64,000 bases of DNA from Sphingomonas metalli (GCF_014641735.1 NZ_BMIH01000003.1:682001-746000), one strand, 5' to 3'; positions 45,396 to 56,656 are shown, counted from the stretch's first letter. Numbers and translations: made by a program. Notes: generated by a model from the sequence alone, not told the origin.

Positions 45396-45417
45396 GTCAC
45401 CCCGGCGAGGGCCGGGG
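45396..45417. repeat. Single half-copy of the intergenic repeat family
   Basis: GTCACCCCGGCGAGGGCCGG, followed by GG, forms the same internal hairpin (CCCCGGC/GCCGGGG) as the paired elements elsewhere. It lies between two convergent genes, where it could end transcription from both sides. Confidence 0.7.
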
Positions 45418-45439
45418 CGGCACTTCTGGCCTGCCCGCC

Positions 45440-46072
45440 TCAGCGCAGCCCCAGAAGCTTGTGCGTCTGGAGTGACAGCCGCCACAGCGGCCGATCCATG
45501 ACCAGCGCGATGCACGCCTGATGGTTCTCCGCGGCGCGGGCATCGTCGAGCGGCTGGACGAGGCGGTTGGCGAAGTCCCAGGTCTCCAGCGCGACCGGAT
45601 CGATCCCCGCCTGCGGCCAGACGAGCTTGAGCTCGTCGCCGCGCCGCTGAACGACCTCGCTTCCCGCCTTGGGGCTGACGCACACCCAGTCGAGCCCCGG
45701 ATGCGCCGCCAGCGTACCATTGGTCTCGATCGCGACGACGAACCCGGCATCGTGCAACCGATCGATCAGCGGGTCGTCGACCTGGAGCATCGGCTCGCCC
45801 CCGGTCAGCACGACGAAGCGGCGCTCGCAATCGGGACCCCAATGACCCTCGACCGCGGCGACCAGCGTGGACGCATCGGCGAAGCGTCCGCCGCCCGCCC
45901 CGTCCATCCCGACGAAGTCCGTATCGCAGAAGCGGCAGATCGCGCCGGCCCGATCCTCCTCGCGCCCCGACCAGAGATTGCATCCGGCGAAGCGCACGAA
46001 CACGGCGCGGCGGCCGGCATGCACCCCCTCGCCCTGCAGCGTCAGGAACATCTCCTTGACGGCGTAGCTCAT
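45440..46072 (-). CDS. queE: 7-carboxy-7-deazaguanine synthase
   Basis: 210 residues from the ATG at 46072. It is a radical SAM enzyme. The cluster cysteines lie in GCNLWSGREEDRAGAICRFC, giving a CX14CX2C spacing as described for Burkholderia QueE rather than CX3CX2C. VVLTGGEPMLQ is the SAM-binding GGE motif and KLVWPQ lies near the C-terminus. It converts 6-carboxy-tetrahydropterin to CDG for queuosine. Starts two bases after the queC stop codon. Confidence 0.95.
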   Translation of the reverse strand: MSYAVKEMFLTLQGEGVHAGRRAVFVRFAGCNLWSGREEDRAGAICRFCDTDFVGMDGAGGGRFADASTLVAAVEGHWGPDCERRFVVLTGGEPMLQVDDPLIDRLHDAGFVVAIETNGTLAAHPGLDWVCVSPKAGSEVVQRRGDELKLVWPQAGIDPVALETWDFANRLVQPLDDARAAENHQACIALVMDRPLWRLSLQTHKLLGLR

Positions 46073-46074
46073 CG

Positions 46075-46770
46075 TCAGGCGTCGCCGGGCCGCACGGCAT
46101 AGTCGGTCGGGTCGGCGATGCCGGCCTCGTCGAAGCCCTTGGCGCGGAGCCGGCAGCTGTCGCAGAGGCCGCAATGCAGCCCGCCCGGCGCCGGGTCGTA
46201 GCAGGACCAGCTGAGCCCCATGTCGAGCCCGAGCCGCGCGCCCTCGCGCACGATATCGGCCTTGGTCATCGCCTGGAGCGGAGCATGGATACGGAAGGGC
46301 TCGCCCTCCACGCCCGCCTTGGTGGCGATCTCCGCCAGTTGCGTGAAGGCCTCGATGAATTCGGGCCGGCAATCGGGATAGCCCGAATAGTCGAGCGCAT
46401 TGACCCCGATGAACAGGTCGCGGCCGCCGGCCGCCTCTGCCCAGCCGAGCGCGAGCGACAGGAAGATGGTATTGCGCGCAGGGACATAGGTGACGGGAAT
46501 CCCAGGCTGCACGCCCTCCTTCGGCACCGCAATGTCGGCGGTCAGCGCCGATCCGCCAAAGGCCGACAGGTCGAGCGGCAGCACGACATGACGCTCCGCG
46601 CCGAGCGCATGCGCGATGCGCCGCGCCGCCGCGAGCTCGACGTGGTGCCGCTGGTTGTAATCGACCGACAGGGCGAGCAGCCGGTAGCCCGCCTCGCGCG
46701 CGAGCGCGGCGGAAACCATCGAATCGAGGCCGCCGGAAACCAGCGCCACCGCAGGAGACTGAAGTGTCAT
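46075..46770 (-). CDS. queC: 7-cyano-7-deazaguanine synthase
   Basis: 231 residues. The PP-loop [10 protein letters not shown] (about 13-22) binds ATP, and the zinc site is C-x9-C-x2-C-x2-C in [16 protein letters not shown] (with the preceding Cys). It makes preQ0 from CDG and ammonia. First gene of the queC-queE pair; a strong hairpin with a T-tract lies 31 bp upstream. Confidence 0.96.
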   Translation of the reverse strand: MTLQSPAVALVSGGLDSMVSAALAREAGYRLLALSVDYNQRHHVELAAARRIAHALGAERHVVLPLDLSAFGGSALTADIAVPKEGVQPGIPVTYVPARNTIFLSLALGWAEAAGGRDLFIGVNALDYSGYPDCRPEFIEAFTQLAEIATKAGVEGEPFRIHAPLQAMTKADIVREGARLGLDMGLSWSCYDPAPGGLHCGLCDSCRLRAKGFDEAGIADPTDYAVRPGDA

Positions 46771-46800
46771 GATGCGCCGGGAGCTAGTCCTTCGCCGCCC

Positions 46801-46835
46801 AAAAAGAAAGGCCGCGGAGGCGACGCCCCGCGGCC
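46801..46835 (-). terminator. Rho-independent terminator between hslO and queC
   Basis: On the minus strand GGCCGCGG and CCGCGGCC form an 8-bp perfect stem, followed by TTTCTTTTT. It probably ends the argD-argF-hslO transcript. It is only 31 bp from the queC start codon, so it may also act as an attenuator for queC. Confidence 0.8.
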
Positions 46836-46919
46836 TGAAGGCAATCCGAAGGGCCGGGAGGGCCCATCAAGGGAGATAAGCGTGCCGCTAAGCACCCGTT
46901 CTCCTTAACCCGCAAAAGG

Positions 46920-47876
46920 TTAACGACGCGTTATAGCAGGATGGCGATCGGCCTGTGCTCCGTCCGCCATCGTCAGATCCTCCGCGAAAACCGGGAACTT
47001 GACCGCGCAGAAGGCGCAATCGACCTCGATCACGCCGCGCTCGTCGGCCATCTCGCGCCGCTCGGCCACGCCGAACTTGGCGAGGACGCCGCGGATATGC
47101 TCGGCAGTGCACCGGCAGCCGCGCCCGATCGGGGTGGACGCGAGCACGCGGACCTCCTCCTCCTCGTTGAACAGGCGCCAGACCAGCGTCTCGAGCGGCA
47201 GCGCGGCATCGGCCAGCTCGTCTGCGCCCATGGTCTGGCCAAGCGCGGCGACATGCTCCCATTCGGGATGGTCGAGCCGCGTGTGCAGCCGCTCGCGCCC
47301 TTCCTCGCCCTCGGGAAGATGCTGGAGCAGCAGCCCGCCGGCAATTCGTTGCCCGGCCGCATCCCGGTTCACGCCGACGCGCACCAGTGTCGGGATCTGT
47401 TCGGACTGGGCGAAATAGCTTTGCGCCGCCGCCGCCAGCGTATCGCCGTCGAGCGGCACGATACCCTGATAGCGCTCGCCGGTGGTCGCGAGATCGAAGG
47501 TGATGGCGAGATAGCCTTGGCCGAACAGCGCGAACAGGGTCGGCGCCTCCGGCATTTCGGCCAGCCGCTCGGCATCATATTCGATATAGCCGCGCAGCTC
47601 GCCGCCGCGATAGTCGCAGACGAGCAGCGTCACCACGCCCGTCTCGCTGCGGCTCTGCATCGTCAGCTGGCCCTTCTCGTCCTTCAGCGTCGCCCCCATC
47701 AGCGCGCACAGCGTCAGCGCCTCGGCCAGCAGCGCCTCGATCGCGGGGGGATAGTCGTGCGCGGCGAGGATCGCCTGCATCGCCGGGCCGAGCCGTACCA
47801 TGCGGCCGCGCGCATGGCGTCCCGGAATGGTGAAACCGAGCACCCGATCAAGATCGGCCATGGGAAGATCGTTCAT
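46920..47876 (-). CDS. hslO: Hsp33 redox-regulated chaperone
   Basis: 318 residues from the ATG at 47876. The C-terminal redox zinc centre is present as GCRCTAEHI and CAFCAVKF. Upstream domains fit the fold (GRMVRLGPAMQAILAAHDYP, PLDGDTLAAAAQSYFAQSEQ). It prevents aggregation of proteins after oxidative stress. It follows argD and argF on the same strand, an arrangement I recall from other sphingomonads. The 20-residue tail after the zinc site is longer than usual. Confidence 0.94.
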   Translation of the reverse strand: MNDLPMADLDRVLGFTIPGRHARGRMVRLGPAMQAILAAHDYPPAIEALLAEALTLCALMGATLKDEKGQLTMQSRSETGVVTLLVCDYRGGELRGYIEYDAERLAEMPEAPTLFALFGQGYLAITFDLATTGERYQGIVPLDGDTLAAAAQSYFAQSEQIPTLVRVGVNRDAAGQRIAGGLLLQHLPEGEEGRERLHTRLDHPEWEHVAALGQTMGADELADAALPLETLVWRLFNEEEEVRVLASTPIGRGCRCTAEHIRGVLAKFGVAERREMADERGVIEVDCAFCAVKFPVFAEDLTMADGAQADRHPAITRR

Positions 47877-48094
47877 CGCAAACCATTCGGGCTGAACCGG
47901 ACGAAGCCCTGCCCCTCCCCGCCGCCGACACGGTGGAGGACCAGCCCGGCGACGCGCCAGGCGGACGAGTTTCGGTGTTTGCGCCAAGATGGGCGGTCGG
48001 GGGGGTTCGATCAACCGGGCGCGGCTGTGGTTGGTGGTCTTGCTCGCATCGGGTACCGGTCGACCCATCAGAACGAAGCGCGCGCCACTCATCC

Positions 48095-48191
48095 CCCGTC
48101 ATCCCGGCGCGGGCCGGAATCCATCTCTCCGCGAGAACAGACCCGTCGGCTCATCAGGCCACATGGATCCCGGCCTTCGCCGGGAGGACGG
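48095..48191. repeat. Inverted intergenic repeat pair upstream of hslO
   Basis: Arms at 48095-48124 (CCCGTCATCCCGGCGCGGGC...) and 48163-48191 (ATGGATCCCGGCCTTCGCCG...) are inverted copies of the family seen near 28307. It fills part of the 372-bp gap between argF and hslO, in which I see no gene; the rest holds no clear structure. The hslO promoter or processed 5' end should lie in this gap. Confidence 0.8.
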
Positions 48192-48248
48192 AAGAGGTTG
48201 AGGTGCGCGCGCTTCGCCTCTGCCGGCGATGGAAAGGAAGGACCCCGC

Positions 48249-49166
48249 CTAGCCCAGCTGCCCGAAGCACCAGCGCAGGATGCTCTTCTGGGCATGAAGG
48301 CGGTTCTCCGCCTCGGGCCAGATCAGCGACTGAGGGCCGTCGATCACCTCCTCGGTCACTTCCTCGCCGCGATGGGCGGGCAGGCAGTGGAGGAACTTGG
48401 CGTCGGGCTTGGCCAGCGCCATCAGCGCACTATCCACCTGATAGGGGGCCAGGGCGGCGAGCTTGGTCTCGGCATGGGCCTGTCCCATCGAGATCCAGGT
48501 GTCGGTGACGACGATGTCGGCGCCCTCTACCGCCTCCCGCGGATCGGCGACGACGCGGGCGCGGCCGGAGGCGGCGGTGATCGCCTCCTCCTCCGGCGCA
48601 AAGCCTTGCGGGCAGGCGGCGACGACGTCGAACTGCATCAGCGCCGCGGCCTCGACGATCGAGGCCAGCACGTTGTTGCCGTCGCCCAGCCAGGCGACCT
48701 TGAGGCCCGGCAGGCTGCGGCCGCTCTCGATGATGGTCAGCAGGTCCGCCATGATCTGGCAGGGGTGCGAGGCGTCGGTCAGTCCGTTGATGACCGGCAC
48801 GGTGGCATGGCGCGCCATCTCCTCGACCTTGGCATGATCGTCGGTGCGGATCATGATCGCGTCGACATAGCCGGACAGGACGCGCGCGGTGTCGGCGATG
48901 CTCTCGCCCCGGCCGAGCTGCATCGACCCGGCATCCATCACGATCGAGGTACCGCCGAGCTGGCGGATCGCCATGTCGAACGACACGCGGGTGCGGGTCG
49001 AGTTCTTCTCGAACACACAGGCGAGAACATGGCCGGCGAGCGGCGCGTCGGCATCTGGCCGCCCCTTGGTCCAGCCGGCGCGGGCCGCCTTGCGGTCGAT
49101 CGCATCGGCCAGCATCGCGGCGATCCCGTCCGCTCCGGCATCCGACAGGTTCAGGAAATGGCGCAT
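48249..49166 (-). CDS. argF: Ornithine carbamoyltransferase
   Basis: 305 residues from the ATG at 49166. The carbamoyl-phosphate site [54 protein letters not shown] and the ornithine-site [11 protein letters not shown] are all present. It makes citrulline in arginine synthesis. It lies downstream of argD, separated by a 150-bp gap with a long inverted repeat. Confidence 0.97.
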   Translation of the reverse strand: MRHFLNLSDAGADGIAAMLADAIDRKAARAGWTKGRPDADAPLAGHVLACVFEKNSTRTRVSFDMAIRQLGGTSIVMDAGSMQLGRGESIADTARVLSGYVDAIMIRTDDHAKVEEMARHATVPVINGLTDASHPCQIMADLLTIIESGRSLPGLKVAWLGDGNNVLASIVEAAALMQFDVVAACPQGFAPEEEAITAASGRARVVADPREAVEGADIVVTDTWISMGQAHAETKLAALAPYQVDSALMALAKPDAKFLHCLPAHRGEEVTEEVIDGPQSLIWPEAENRLHAQKSILRWCFGQLG

Positions 49167-49173
49167 GATATCA

Positions 49174-49310
49174 GCTCCTCCCCGCTGTGCGGGGAGGGGG
49201 ACCGCCGGCGGAGCCGGTGGTGGAGGGGCGCCTCCACGCACGTGCCGCCTGTGGCTCTCCCCCTCCACCAGCCTGCGGCTGGTCCCCCTCCCCGCACAGC
49301 GGGGAGGATC
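49174..49310. repeat. Long inverted repeat between argD and argF
   Basis: Arms of about 30 bp (49174-49203 and 49281-49310) share CTCCCCGCTGTGCGGGGAGG and its complement. Further inverted blocks inside (GGTGGTGGAGGGGCG/...CCCCCTCCACCAGCC) extend the pairing, so the whole 137 bp could fold into one long hairpin. It fills the argD-argF gap and differs in sequence from the CCCGTCA family. Confidence 0.85.
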
Positions 49311-49316
49311 TTCAGG

Positions 49317-50507
49317 TCAATCGTCCGCGACGGGCACGTAGACCCGCGCCGCCTCGGACAGTTTCTGCGTGAACTCGGCCACATGGCTCTCGTCGATGAC
49401 GAGTGGCGGCAGGATGCGGACGACATTGTCGCCCGCCGCCACCGTCAGCAGCCCGTGATGATCGCGGCAATGCGCGACGAAGCGGCGACTGTCGCTCTTC
49501 AGCTTCAGCCCCAGCATCAGCCCGCGCCCGCGCACCTCCTGGAAGAGGTGGTCGTGATTGGGGATCATCTGCTCCAGGCTGGCGCGCAGCCGCTCGCCCA
49601 TCGCGGTGACATGGTCGAGAAAGCCGTCGCCCATCAGTACGTCGAGCACCGCCTCGCCCGCCGCCATCGCCAGCGGATTGCCGCCATAGGTGGAGCCATG
49701 CGTGCCCGCGACCATGCCCTTGGCCGCACGTTCGGTGGCGAGGCACGCTCCGAGCGGGAAGCCCGCACCGATGCCCTTGGCCACCGCCATGATGTCGGGC
49801 GTGATGCCGTACAATTCGTGCGCGAAGAACTTGCCGGTGCGGCCGTATCCGCACTGCACCTCGTCCAGCACCAGCAGCAGGCCCTGCTCGTCACAGACCT
49901 TGCGCAAGCCCTGCAAGAAGGCATCCGTGCCGGCCATCAGCCCGCCCTCGCCCTGGATCGGCTCGACCAGGAAGCCCGCCGTCGTCTCGTCGATCAGCGC
50001 CAGCGCCGCGTCGAGATCGTTGAACGGCGCATAGCGGAAGCCGGGGAGCAGCGGCTCGAATCCGTCGCGCATCTTGGGCTGGTTGGTCGCCGAAATGGTG
50101 CCGAGCGTCCGGCCATGGAAGGCGTTGTTGAAGGTGATGAGCGTGTTCCGCTCCGGTCGGCCCTCGGCACAGTGATAGCGGCGCGCCGTCTTGATCGCGC
50201 ACTCGACGGCCTCGGCACCCGAATTGGTGAAGAACACCGTGTCGGCAAAGGTCGCATCGACCAGCCGCTGCGCCAGATGCTCGCCCTGCGGGCTGCCATA
50301 GAGGTTGGACATGTGCATCAGCGTCGCCGCCTGATCCGCAATTGCCTTGACCAGATGCGGATGGCCGTGGCCGAGTGCGTTCACCGCGATGCCGCTGGCG
50401 AAATCCAGATATTGCTGCCCGTCCTCGCCATAGAGATAGACGCCCTCGCCTCGGACCGGACGCACCCCGCACCGTGGGTAGACGGGCATGAGCGGCGTGA
50501 TGGTCAC
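49317..50507 (-). CDS. argD: Acetylornithine transaminase
   Basis: 396 residues, class-III PLP aminotransferase. LLVLDEVQCGYGRTGKFFAH is the region with the PLP aspartate, AVAKGIGAGFPLGACLA holds the Schiff-base lysine, and the N-terminal substrate region is YLDFASGIAVNALGHGHPHL. It makes N-acetylornithine and possibly also N-succinyl-diaminopimelate. First gene of argD-argF-hslO. Confidence 0.95.
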   Translation of the reverse strand: MTITPLMPVYPRCGVRPVRGEGVYLYGEDGQQYLDFASGIAVNALGHGHPHLVKAIADQAATLMHMSNLYGSPQGEHLAQRLVDATFADTVFFTNSGAEAVECAIKTARRYHCAEGRPERNTLITFNNAFHGRTLGTISATNQPKMRDGFEPLLPGFRYAPFNDLDAALALIDETTAGFLVEPIQGEGGLMAGTDAFLQGLRKVCDEQGLLLVLDEVQCGYGRTGKFFAHELYGITPDIMAVAKGIGAGFPLGACLATERAAKGMVAGTHGSTYGGNPLAMAAGEAVLDVLMGDGFLDHVTAMGERLRASLEQMIPNHDHLFQEVRGRGLMLGLKLKSDSRRFVAHCRDHHGLLTVAAGDNVVRILPPLVIDESHVAEFTQKLSEAARVYVPVADD

Positions 50508-50680
50508 GGGTAAGCCTCCTCCAGACGAGAAAGGGCGGCCCCGTCGTGAGGCCGCCCGGAGCGCTCAAATACCGGCGGTGCGGGGGCAGCGTCAACATCG
50601 CGGCGCGGAGTCCGCTTGCCGGTCCGTTCGCGATCGGCAACATTCTTCCCATTTCGGGGCAATTGGGGGGAGAGTCGATC

Positions 50681-51073
50681 ATGGGACTGGAGCAATCGCG
50701 CCTGGCGGTACGGGCCGGGCAGGTAATCAGCGCGCTGGTGGTGCTGTTCCTCGTGGCCGACGGGCTGACCGGGCTGTTCAATCCCGCGGTCCTGGCCGAG
50801 CCGATGGCCGCAACCGGCTATGGCGCCGACAAACTGCCCGTCATCAGCATCCTCGCCCTCATCGCTGCGCTCGTCTATGCGGTGCCGCAGACTGCGGCGG
50901 TCGGTGCGATCCTCGTCACCGGCTATGCAGGCGGAGCGATCGCGACCCACCTCCGGGTCGATCCGGGCGTGGTGCCCGAGCAGGTCATCTGCCTTCTGCT
51001 GGGCGTCCTCGCCTGGCTGGGGCTGTGGCTACGCGACGGGCGGGTCACGTCGCTTCTGCCGGTCCGCCGGTGA
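50681..51073 (+). CDS. Four-helix DoxX-like membrane protein
   Basis: 130 residues from the ATG at 50681, preceded by GGGGGGAGAG. Four hydrophobic helices: VISALVVLFLVADGLTGLFN, PVISILALIAALVYAVPQTA, VGAILVTGYAGGAI and ICLLLGVLAWLGLWL. The pattern fits DoxX-like/DUF4267-type small membrane proteins. Function unknown. It is divergent from argD and converges with the YoaK-like gene. Confidence 0.7.
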   Translation: MGLEQSRLAVRAGQVISALVVLFLVADGLTGLFNPAVLAEPMAATGYGADKLPVISILALIAALVYAVPQTAAVGAILVTGYAGGAIATHLRVDPGVVPEQVICLLLGVLAWLGLWLRDGRVTSLLPVRR

Positions 51074-51077
51074 CCGG

Positions 51078-51730
51078 TCAGACCGGCAGGGGCACGATCC
51101 GGCGGGCGGCAAGCGCCAGCAGCGCCGCCGCGCCGGCGGCCGCCCACAGGCTCCAGCCCTGCGAGTAAAGACCGGCGCCGAGCACCGCGCCCGCGACCAG
51201 CCCGCACCAGAGCAGCAACAGCGGAATCCACGCCCAGCGCGGCCCACCCGTCAGCGCGGCCGCGATCCGCTGGCCCAGCCTGACCAGCGCGCCGGTCATA
51301 TAGGTAACGCCGATACTGACCTCGCCCTGTTGCTGGAAGACGCCGTTCTCGGCGCCCATGGCCGCGGCGAGGCAAAGCGCGACAAAGAGCGCCGGGCCCT
51401 CGCCGCGCAGCGCCGCCGCCGCGGCGAGCAGCAGCGAGACGAGGATCAGCACCGCGGCCTTGCGGTTCCGGCCGGCGTGCGACGCCAGCAGCGTCGCGGC
51501 GACCACGCCGGCCAGAAAGGCCGCGATCAGCGCCGCCGGCGGCCAGGGCGAGGCCTCGATCCCCGCCGCGGCCACCGCCATGCGCGTCGAATTGCCGCTC
51601 ATGAACGAAACGAAATAGCCGCCGGCGGTCAGATAGCCGATCGCATCCACATAGCCCGCCAGCAGCGCGAGCAGCGTGGCGAGCAGCCAATGGCGCGGAC
51701 CATAGCCGGGCGCCACGCCGCCCGCCTCGG

Positions 51731-51734
<4 letters not shown>
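51078..51734 (-). CDS. YoaK-family (DUF1275) membrane protein
   Basis: 218 residues with about six hydrophobic helices. The DUF1275 signature is GYVDAIGYLTAGGYFVSFMS with GNSTRMAV directly after, and MGAENGVFQQQGEVSIGVTY. Family members are inner-membrane proteins of unknown function. The start codon overlaps the parE stop codon by four bases (ATGA), so its translation follows parE. Confidence 0.9.
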
Positions 51735-53713
<1,979 letters not shown>

Positions 53714-53872
53714 GGCGCCGCTTATGGAACAAAACGGCGTCAAAGACCAGCTTGGTGTGGCGCGTCGGCCACAGCCGTCCATAAACATGGATCAGGCCAG
53801 GATATTTCGGGAAGGCCGATCCGTTCCTTCGCGCGACCGCGCCAGCATCGCGGGTCAGGATCGGGAGACATC

Positions 53873-54715
53873 ATGCGTTTCATCAGCTTCGCCGGCGCCG
53901 CGATCGCCGCCGCCACCCTCGCCGCCCCCGCCATGGCGCAGGACAGCGACACGCCCTTTTCGGGCGTCTATGTCGGCGGTGCGGGCGGCTATGATGTCCA
54001 GCCCAACGACGTCGGTTCGCGCATCCTGTTCGACCGCAATCTCGACGGCCGTTTCGGCGACACCGTGCTGACGGGCGCCGGCGGCAATGCCTTCGGCCCC
54101 GGCTTCTGCAACGGGTCGGCGCGTACCCAGCTGGCCCCGGGCAACGGTGGATCGTGCCGCAACGACAAGGACGGCTGGGCCTATTATGGCCGCGCCGGTG
54201 CCGATGCGCAGACCGGCAACATCGTCGTCGGCTTCGTCGGCGAGTTCGGCAAGAGCGAGATCCGCGACAGCGTGACCGCCTTTTCGGGCACGCCCGCCAG
54301 CTACGTGATGAGCCGCAACATCGACTGGGAGGGCTCGGTCCGGGGTCGCGCCGGCTATGCCGCCAACACGACGCTGTTCTACGGCACCTTCGGCGCGGGC
54401 TATGCGCGCATCGACCGCCAGTTCGCGACGACCAACACCGTCAACACCTTCACCGGCAGCGGCAAGCGCAACCAGTGGGGCATCCTGGGCGGCGGCGGCG
54501 TCGAGCAGAAGCTCGGCCGCAACTTCTCGATCGGCATGGAATATATGTACCACCAGTATCGCGACAACGACTATCGCGTACGGGTGACCGGGCCGGCGGG
54601 CACGCCCTTCACCAATGCGCTGAACGGCGGCACCGCCAGCGGCACCGATTTCCGCCGCTCGGACGACAAGTTCCGCTGGCACAGCCTGCGCGCGACGGCA
54701 GCGTTCCGGTTCTGA
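53873..54715 (+). CDS. Outer-membrane beta-barrel protein (OmpA-like fold)
   Basis: 280 residues with a clear signal peptide (IAAATLAAPAMAQ, cleavage near residue 22). Alternating strands such as FSGVYVGGAGGYDV, NIVVGFVGEFGKSEIRDSV, TTLFYGTFGAGYARIDRQFA and the C-terminal WHSLRATAAFRF end with a terminal Phe, the barrel assembly signal. Two cysteines (GFCNGSA, GGSCRND) may pair in a loop. Similar small porin-like proteins are common in sphingomonads. It is divergent from parE. Confidence 0.87.
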   Translation: MRFISFAGAAIAAATLAAPAMAQDSDTPFSGVYVGGAGGYDVQPNDVGSRILFDRNLDGRFGDTVLTGAGGNAFGPGFCNGSARTQLAPGNGGSCRNDKDGWAYYGRAGADAQTGNIVVGFVGEFGKSEIRDSVTAFSGTPASYVMSRNIDWEGSVRGRAGYAANTTLFYGTFGAGYARIDRQFATTNTVNTFTGSGKRNQWGILGGGGVEQKLGRNFSIGMEYMYHQYRDNDYRVRVTGPAGTPFTNALNGGTASGTDFRRSDDKFRWHSLRATAAFRF

Positions 54716-54727
54716 GGCGCAGGGCGG

Positions 54728-54754
54728 CCTGTGTCATGCAAGGCATGGCACAGG
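54728..54754 (+). terminator. Stem-loop after the outer-membrane protein gene
   Basis: CCTGTGTCATGC and GCATGGCACAGG form a 12-bp stem with one mismatch and a 3-base loop, 12 bp after the stop codon. No T-tract follows, so termination is plausible but not certain. Confidence 0.5.
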
Positions 54755-54860
54755 ACTCGCCCAAGCCCGGCCAGCGCAGCGCACGCTGCGTCTGACGACG
54801 CGGCTTTGCCGCGGCGGGGCTGGGCCCTAGTTGTCGGGATACGGGCAAACAATCCCCCAG

Positions 54861-54957
54861 CCGTCATCCCGGCGAAGGCCGGGATCCAGTTGGGCGGACC
54901 TGCCTGCTTACTTACGACCGTCCCCCAACTGAGCCACGGCCTTCGCCGGGGTGACAG
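54861..54957. repeat. Inverted intergenic repeat pair between ompA-like and gcrA
   Basis: Arms at 54861-54894 (CCGTCATCCCGGCGAAGGCC...) and 54924-54957 (CCCAACTGAGCCACGGCCTT...) are inverted with a few mismatches and belong to the same family as 28307-28418. It lies in the 371-bp gap between two convergent genes, which otherwise holds only the stem-loop at 54728 and no coding signal. Confidence 0.85.
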
Positions 54958-55086
54958 CCATCGAAAATCGGGCGCACCGCAAGCCAGCTCCCGATCATCG
55001 CCGGTTTTGGCCAAAGCCAATGCCGTCGGACGCTGTTGAGGCAGCGCCGAGCGGGCGGCCCTTCCGGATCCGCTAGCGCCCTGCGC

Positions 55087-55737
55087 CTAGCGGACGCGCG
55101 GGCCGCCGAAGGGCAACGGCGGCGGCGGACGGCGGTCGCGGCGCGGCAGCTGCGCCTGATAGGCGTGGCCGCAATGCTCGACGCAATAGGGGAAGCCCGG
55201 ATTCACCTTGTCGCCGCAGAAGTGGAAATCGGGCTCGCCCGGATGGCCGATCGGCCATTTGCAGATGCGATCGTTGAGGTCGAGCAGGCTAGTCTTGCCC
55301 GCGATCTCCGGCGACGGCTTGGCCGGCACCAGCCGGCGCGGCGGCGCGGGAGCGATCGGCGGCTGCTGCTCGCCGGGTGCCTGACGCAAGAAGCCACCCG
55401 GTCCGACCGAGCGGAGGATCGGCTGCTGCGCCGGCGCGGGAGCGGCGACCGCCGGCTCGGCGGCAGCCCGCGGCTCCGACACGACGGGGGGCGGTGGCGG
55501 CGCGGCAGCCGTCACCGGTGCGACCGGCGCCGGGGCGGCGGCCGGCGCCGCCGCGGGCACCTCGACCTCATTCGGCTTGACCGGCGAGGGACGCGCCTGC
55601 AGCCCCAGCCGATGCGCCTTGCCGATCACGGCATTGCGGCTGACCCCGTCACCCAGCGCCTCGGCAATCTGGCTGGCGGTCTGGCCGGCTTCCCACATCG
55701 TCTTGAGCGTCTCGATCCGCTCGTCGGTCCAGGACAT
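55087..55737 (-). CDS. gcrA: GcrA cell-cycle regulator
   Basis: 216 residues from the ATG at 55737. The N-terminal DNA-binding part MSWTDERIETLKTMWEAGQT with AEALGDGVSRNAVIGKAHRL is the GcrA hallmark. A Pro/Ala-rich linker (about 55-145) joins the C-terminal part with CKWPIGHPGEPDFHFCGDKV and PYCVEHCGHAY, which carries conserved Cys residues. It works with sigma-70 at GANTC-methylated promoters in Alphaproteobacteria. It is divergent from an ABC permease gene. Confidence 0.95.
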   Translation of the reverse strand: MSWTDERIETLKTMWEAGQTASQIAEALGDGVSRNAVIGKAHRLGLQARPSPVKPNEVEVPAAAPAAAPAPVAPVTAAAPPPPPVVSEPRAAAEPAVAAPAPAQQPILRSVGPGGFLRQAPGEQQPPIAPAPPRRLVPAKPSPEIAGKTSLLDLNDRICKWPIGHPGEPDFHFCGDKVNPGFPYCVEHCGHAYQAQLPRRDRRPPPPLPFGGPRVR

Positions 55738-55798
55738 AATCTTCCTCAAACAGCTCGCCGATTGCGGGCGGCGCCGACAGCGGTTACGCGCTGTGGCG

Positions 55799-56647
55799 AT
55801 GAGCAGCCAGCCCCCTATCGGCGAAATTCGCACCTTCGACCGCGAACCCGGTGTGCCCGTGATCCGGAACATCAACTGGGGCGGCCTTCGCACGCTCTAT
55901 ATCAAGGAGGTGCGTCGTTTCTTCAAGGTGCAGCTCCAGACGATCTGGGCGCCCGCCAGTTCGCAGCTGCTGCTCCTGATCGTCTTCACCACCGCGCTGG
56001 GCGCGCATGGCGCCGTGCCGCTGGGCGGGCAGGCGATCCCGTTCGGCGACTTCATCGCCCCCGGCCTGATCGTCATGGGCATGCTGAACAACGCCTTCGC
56101 CAATGCCAGCTTCTCGCTGCTGGTCGGCAAGATCCAGGGGACGATCGTCGACTATCTGATGCCGCCCTTGTCGACCATGGAGTTGCTGGCGGCACTGGTC
56201 GGCGGCGCGGTGACACGGGCCTTCCTGGTCGGCGCGACCGTGTGGCTGGCGATGCTACTGTGGCCGGGCGTGCATGTGACGCCGGTCAACCCGCTGGCGA
56301 TCCTGTGGTTCGGGTTGCTCGGGTCGGTATTCCTCGCCTTTCTGGGCGTTCTCACCTCCATCTGGGCGGAGAAGTTCGACCATGCCGCGGCGGTCACCAA
56401 TTTCGTGGTGACGCCGCTCGCGCTGTTGTCAGGCACCTTCTACTCGGTCGACCGGCTCGCTCCCGCCTTCCGCGCGGTGAGCCACTTCAACCCGATCTTC
56501 TACGTCATTTCGGGCTTCCGCTACGGCTTTCTCGGCGTCGCCGACTCGCCGGTGCTGCTGGGCAGCGTCGTGGTGCTCGGGATCGACATTGTCCTGGGTG
56601 TCGCCTGCTACGCCCTGTTGCGGCGCGGCTGGCGGCTGAAGAACTAG
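55799..56647 (+). CDS. ABC-2-type transporter permease
   Basis: 282 residues from the ATG at 55799. Six membrane helices are visible, with the ABC-2 signature FFKVQLQTIWAPASSQLLLL, GLIVMGMLNNAFANASFSLL and FNPIFYVISGFRYGFLGVA. It is similar to the YadH/Wzm-like exporter permeases. No ATPase subunit gene is visible nearby, so its partner must lie elsewhere. Substrate unknown. It is divergent from gcrA and converges with the LysR gene. Confidence 0.88.
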   Translation: MSSQPPIGEIRTFDREPGVPVIRNINWGGLRTLYIKEVRRFFKVQLQTIWAPASSQLLLLIVFTTALGAHGAVPLGGQAIPFGDFIAPGLIVMGMLNNAFANASFSLLVGKIQGTIVDYLMPPLSTMELLAALVGGAVTRAFLVGATVWLAMLLWPGVHVTPVNPLAILWFGLLGSVFLAFLGVLTSIWAEKFDHAAAVTNFVVTPLALLSGTFYSVDRLAPAFRAVSHFNPIFYVISGFRYGFLGVADSPVLLGSVVVLGIDIVLGVACYALLRRGWRLKN

Positions 56648-56656
56648 GGTCCGTAT

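Noticed and set aside
46905..46923. TTAACC-N7-GGTTAA as a CtrA site
   Set aside because: The two TTAA blocks are 11 bases apart, not 7, and the site lies over the hslO stop codon, so it is only a weak stem-loop.
46941..50513. Open frame of 1190 codons on the plus strand
   Set aside because: Antisense to hslO, argF and argD, which are unambiguous families; no ribosome site and shadow-type composition.
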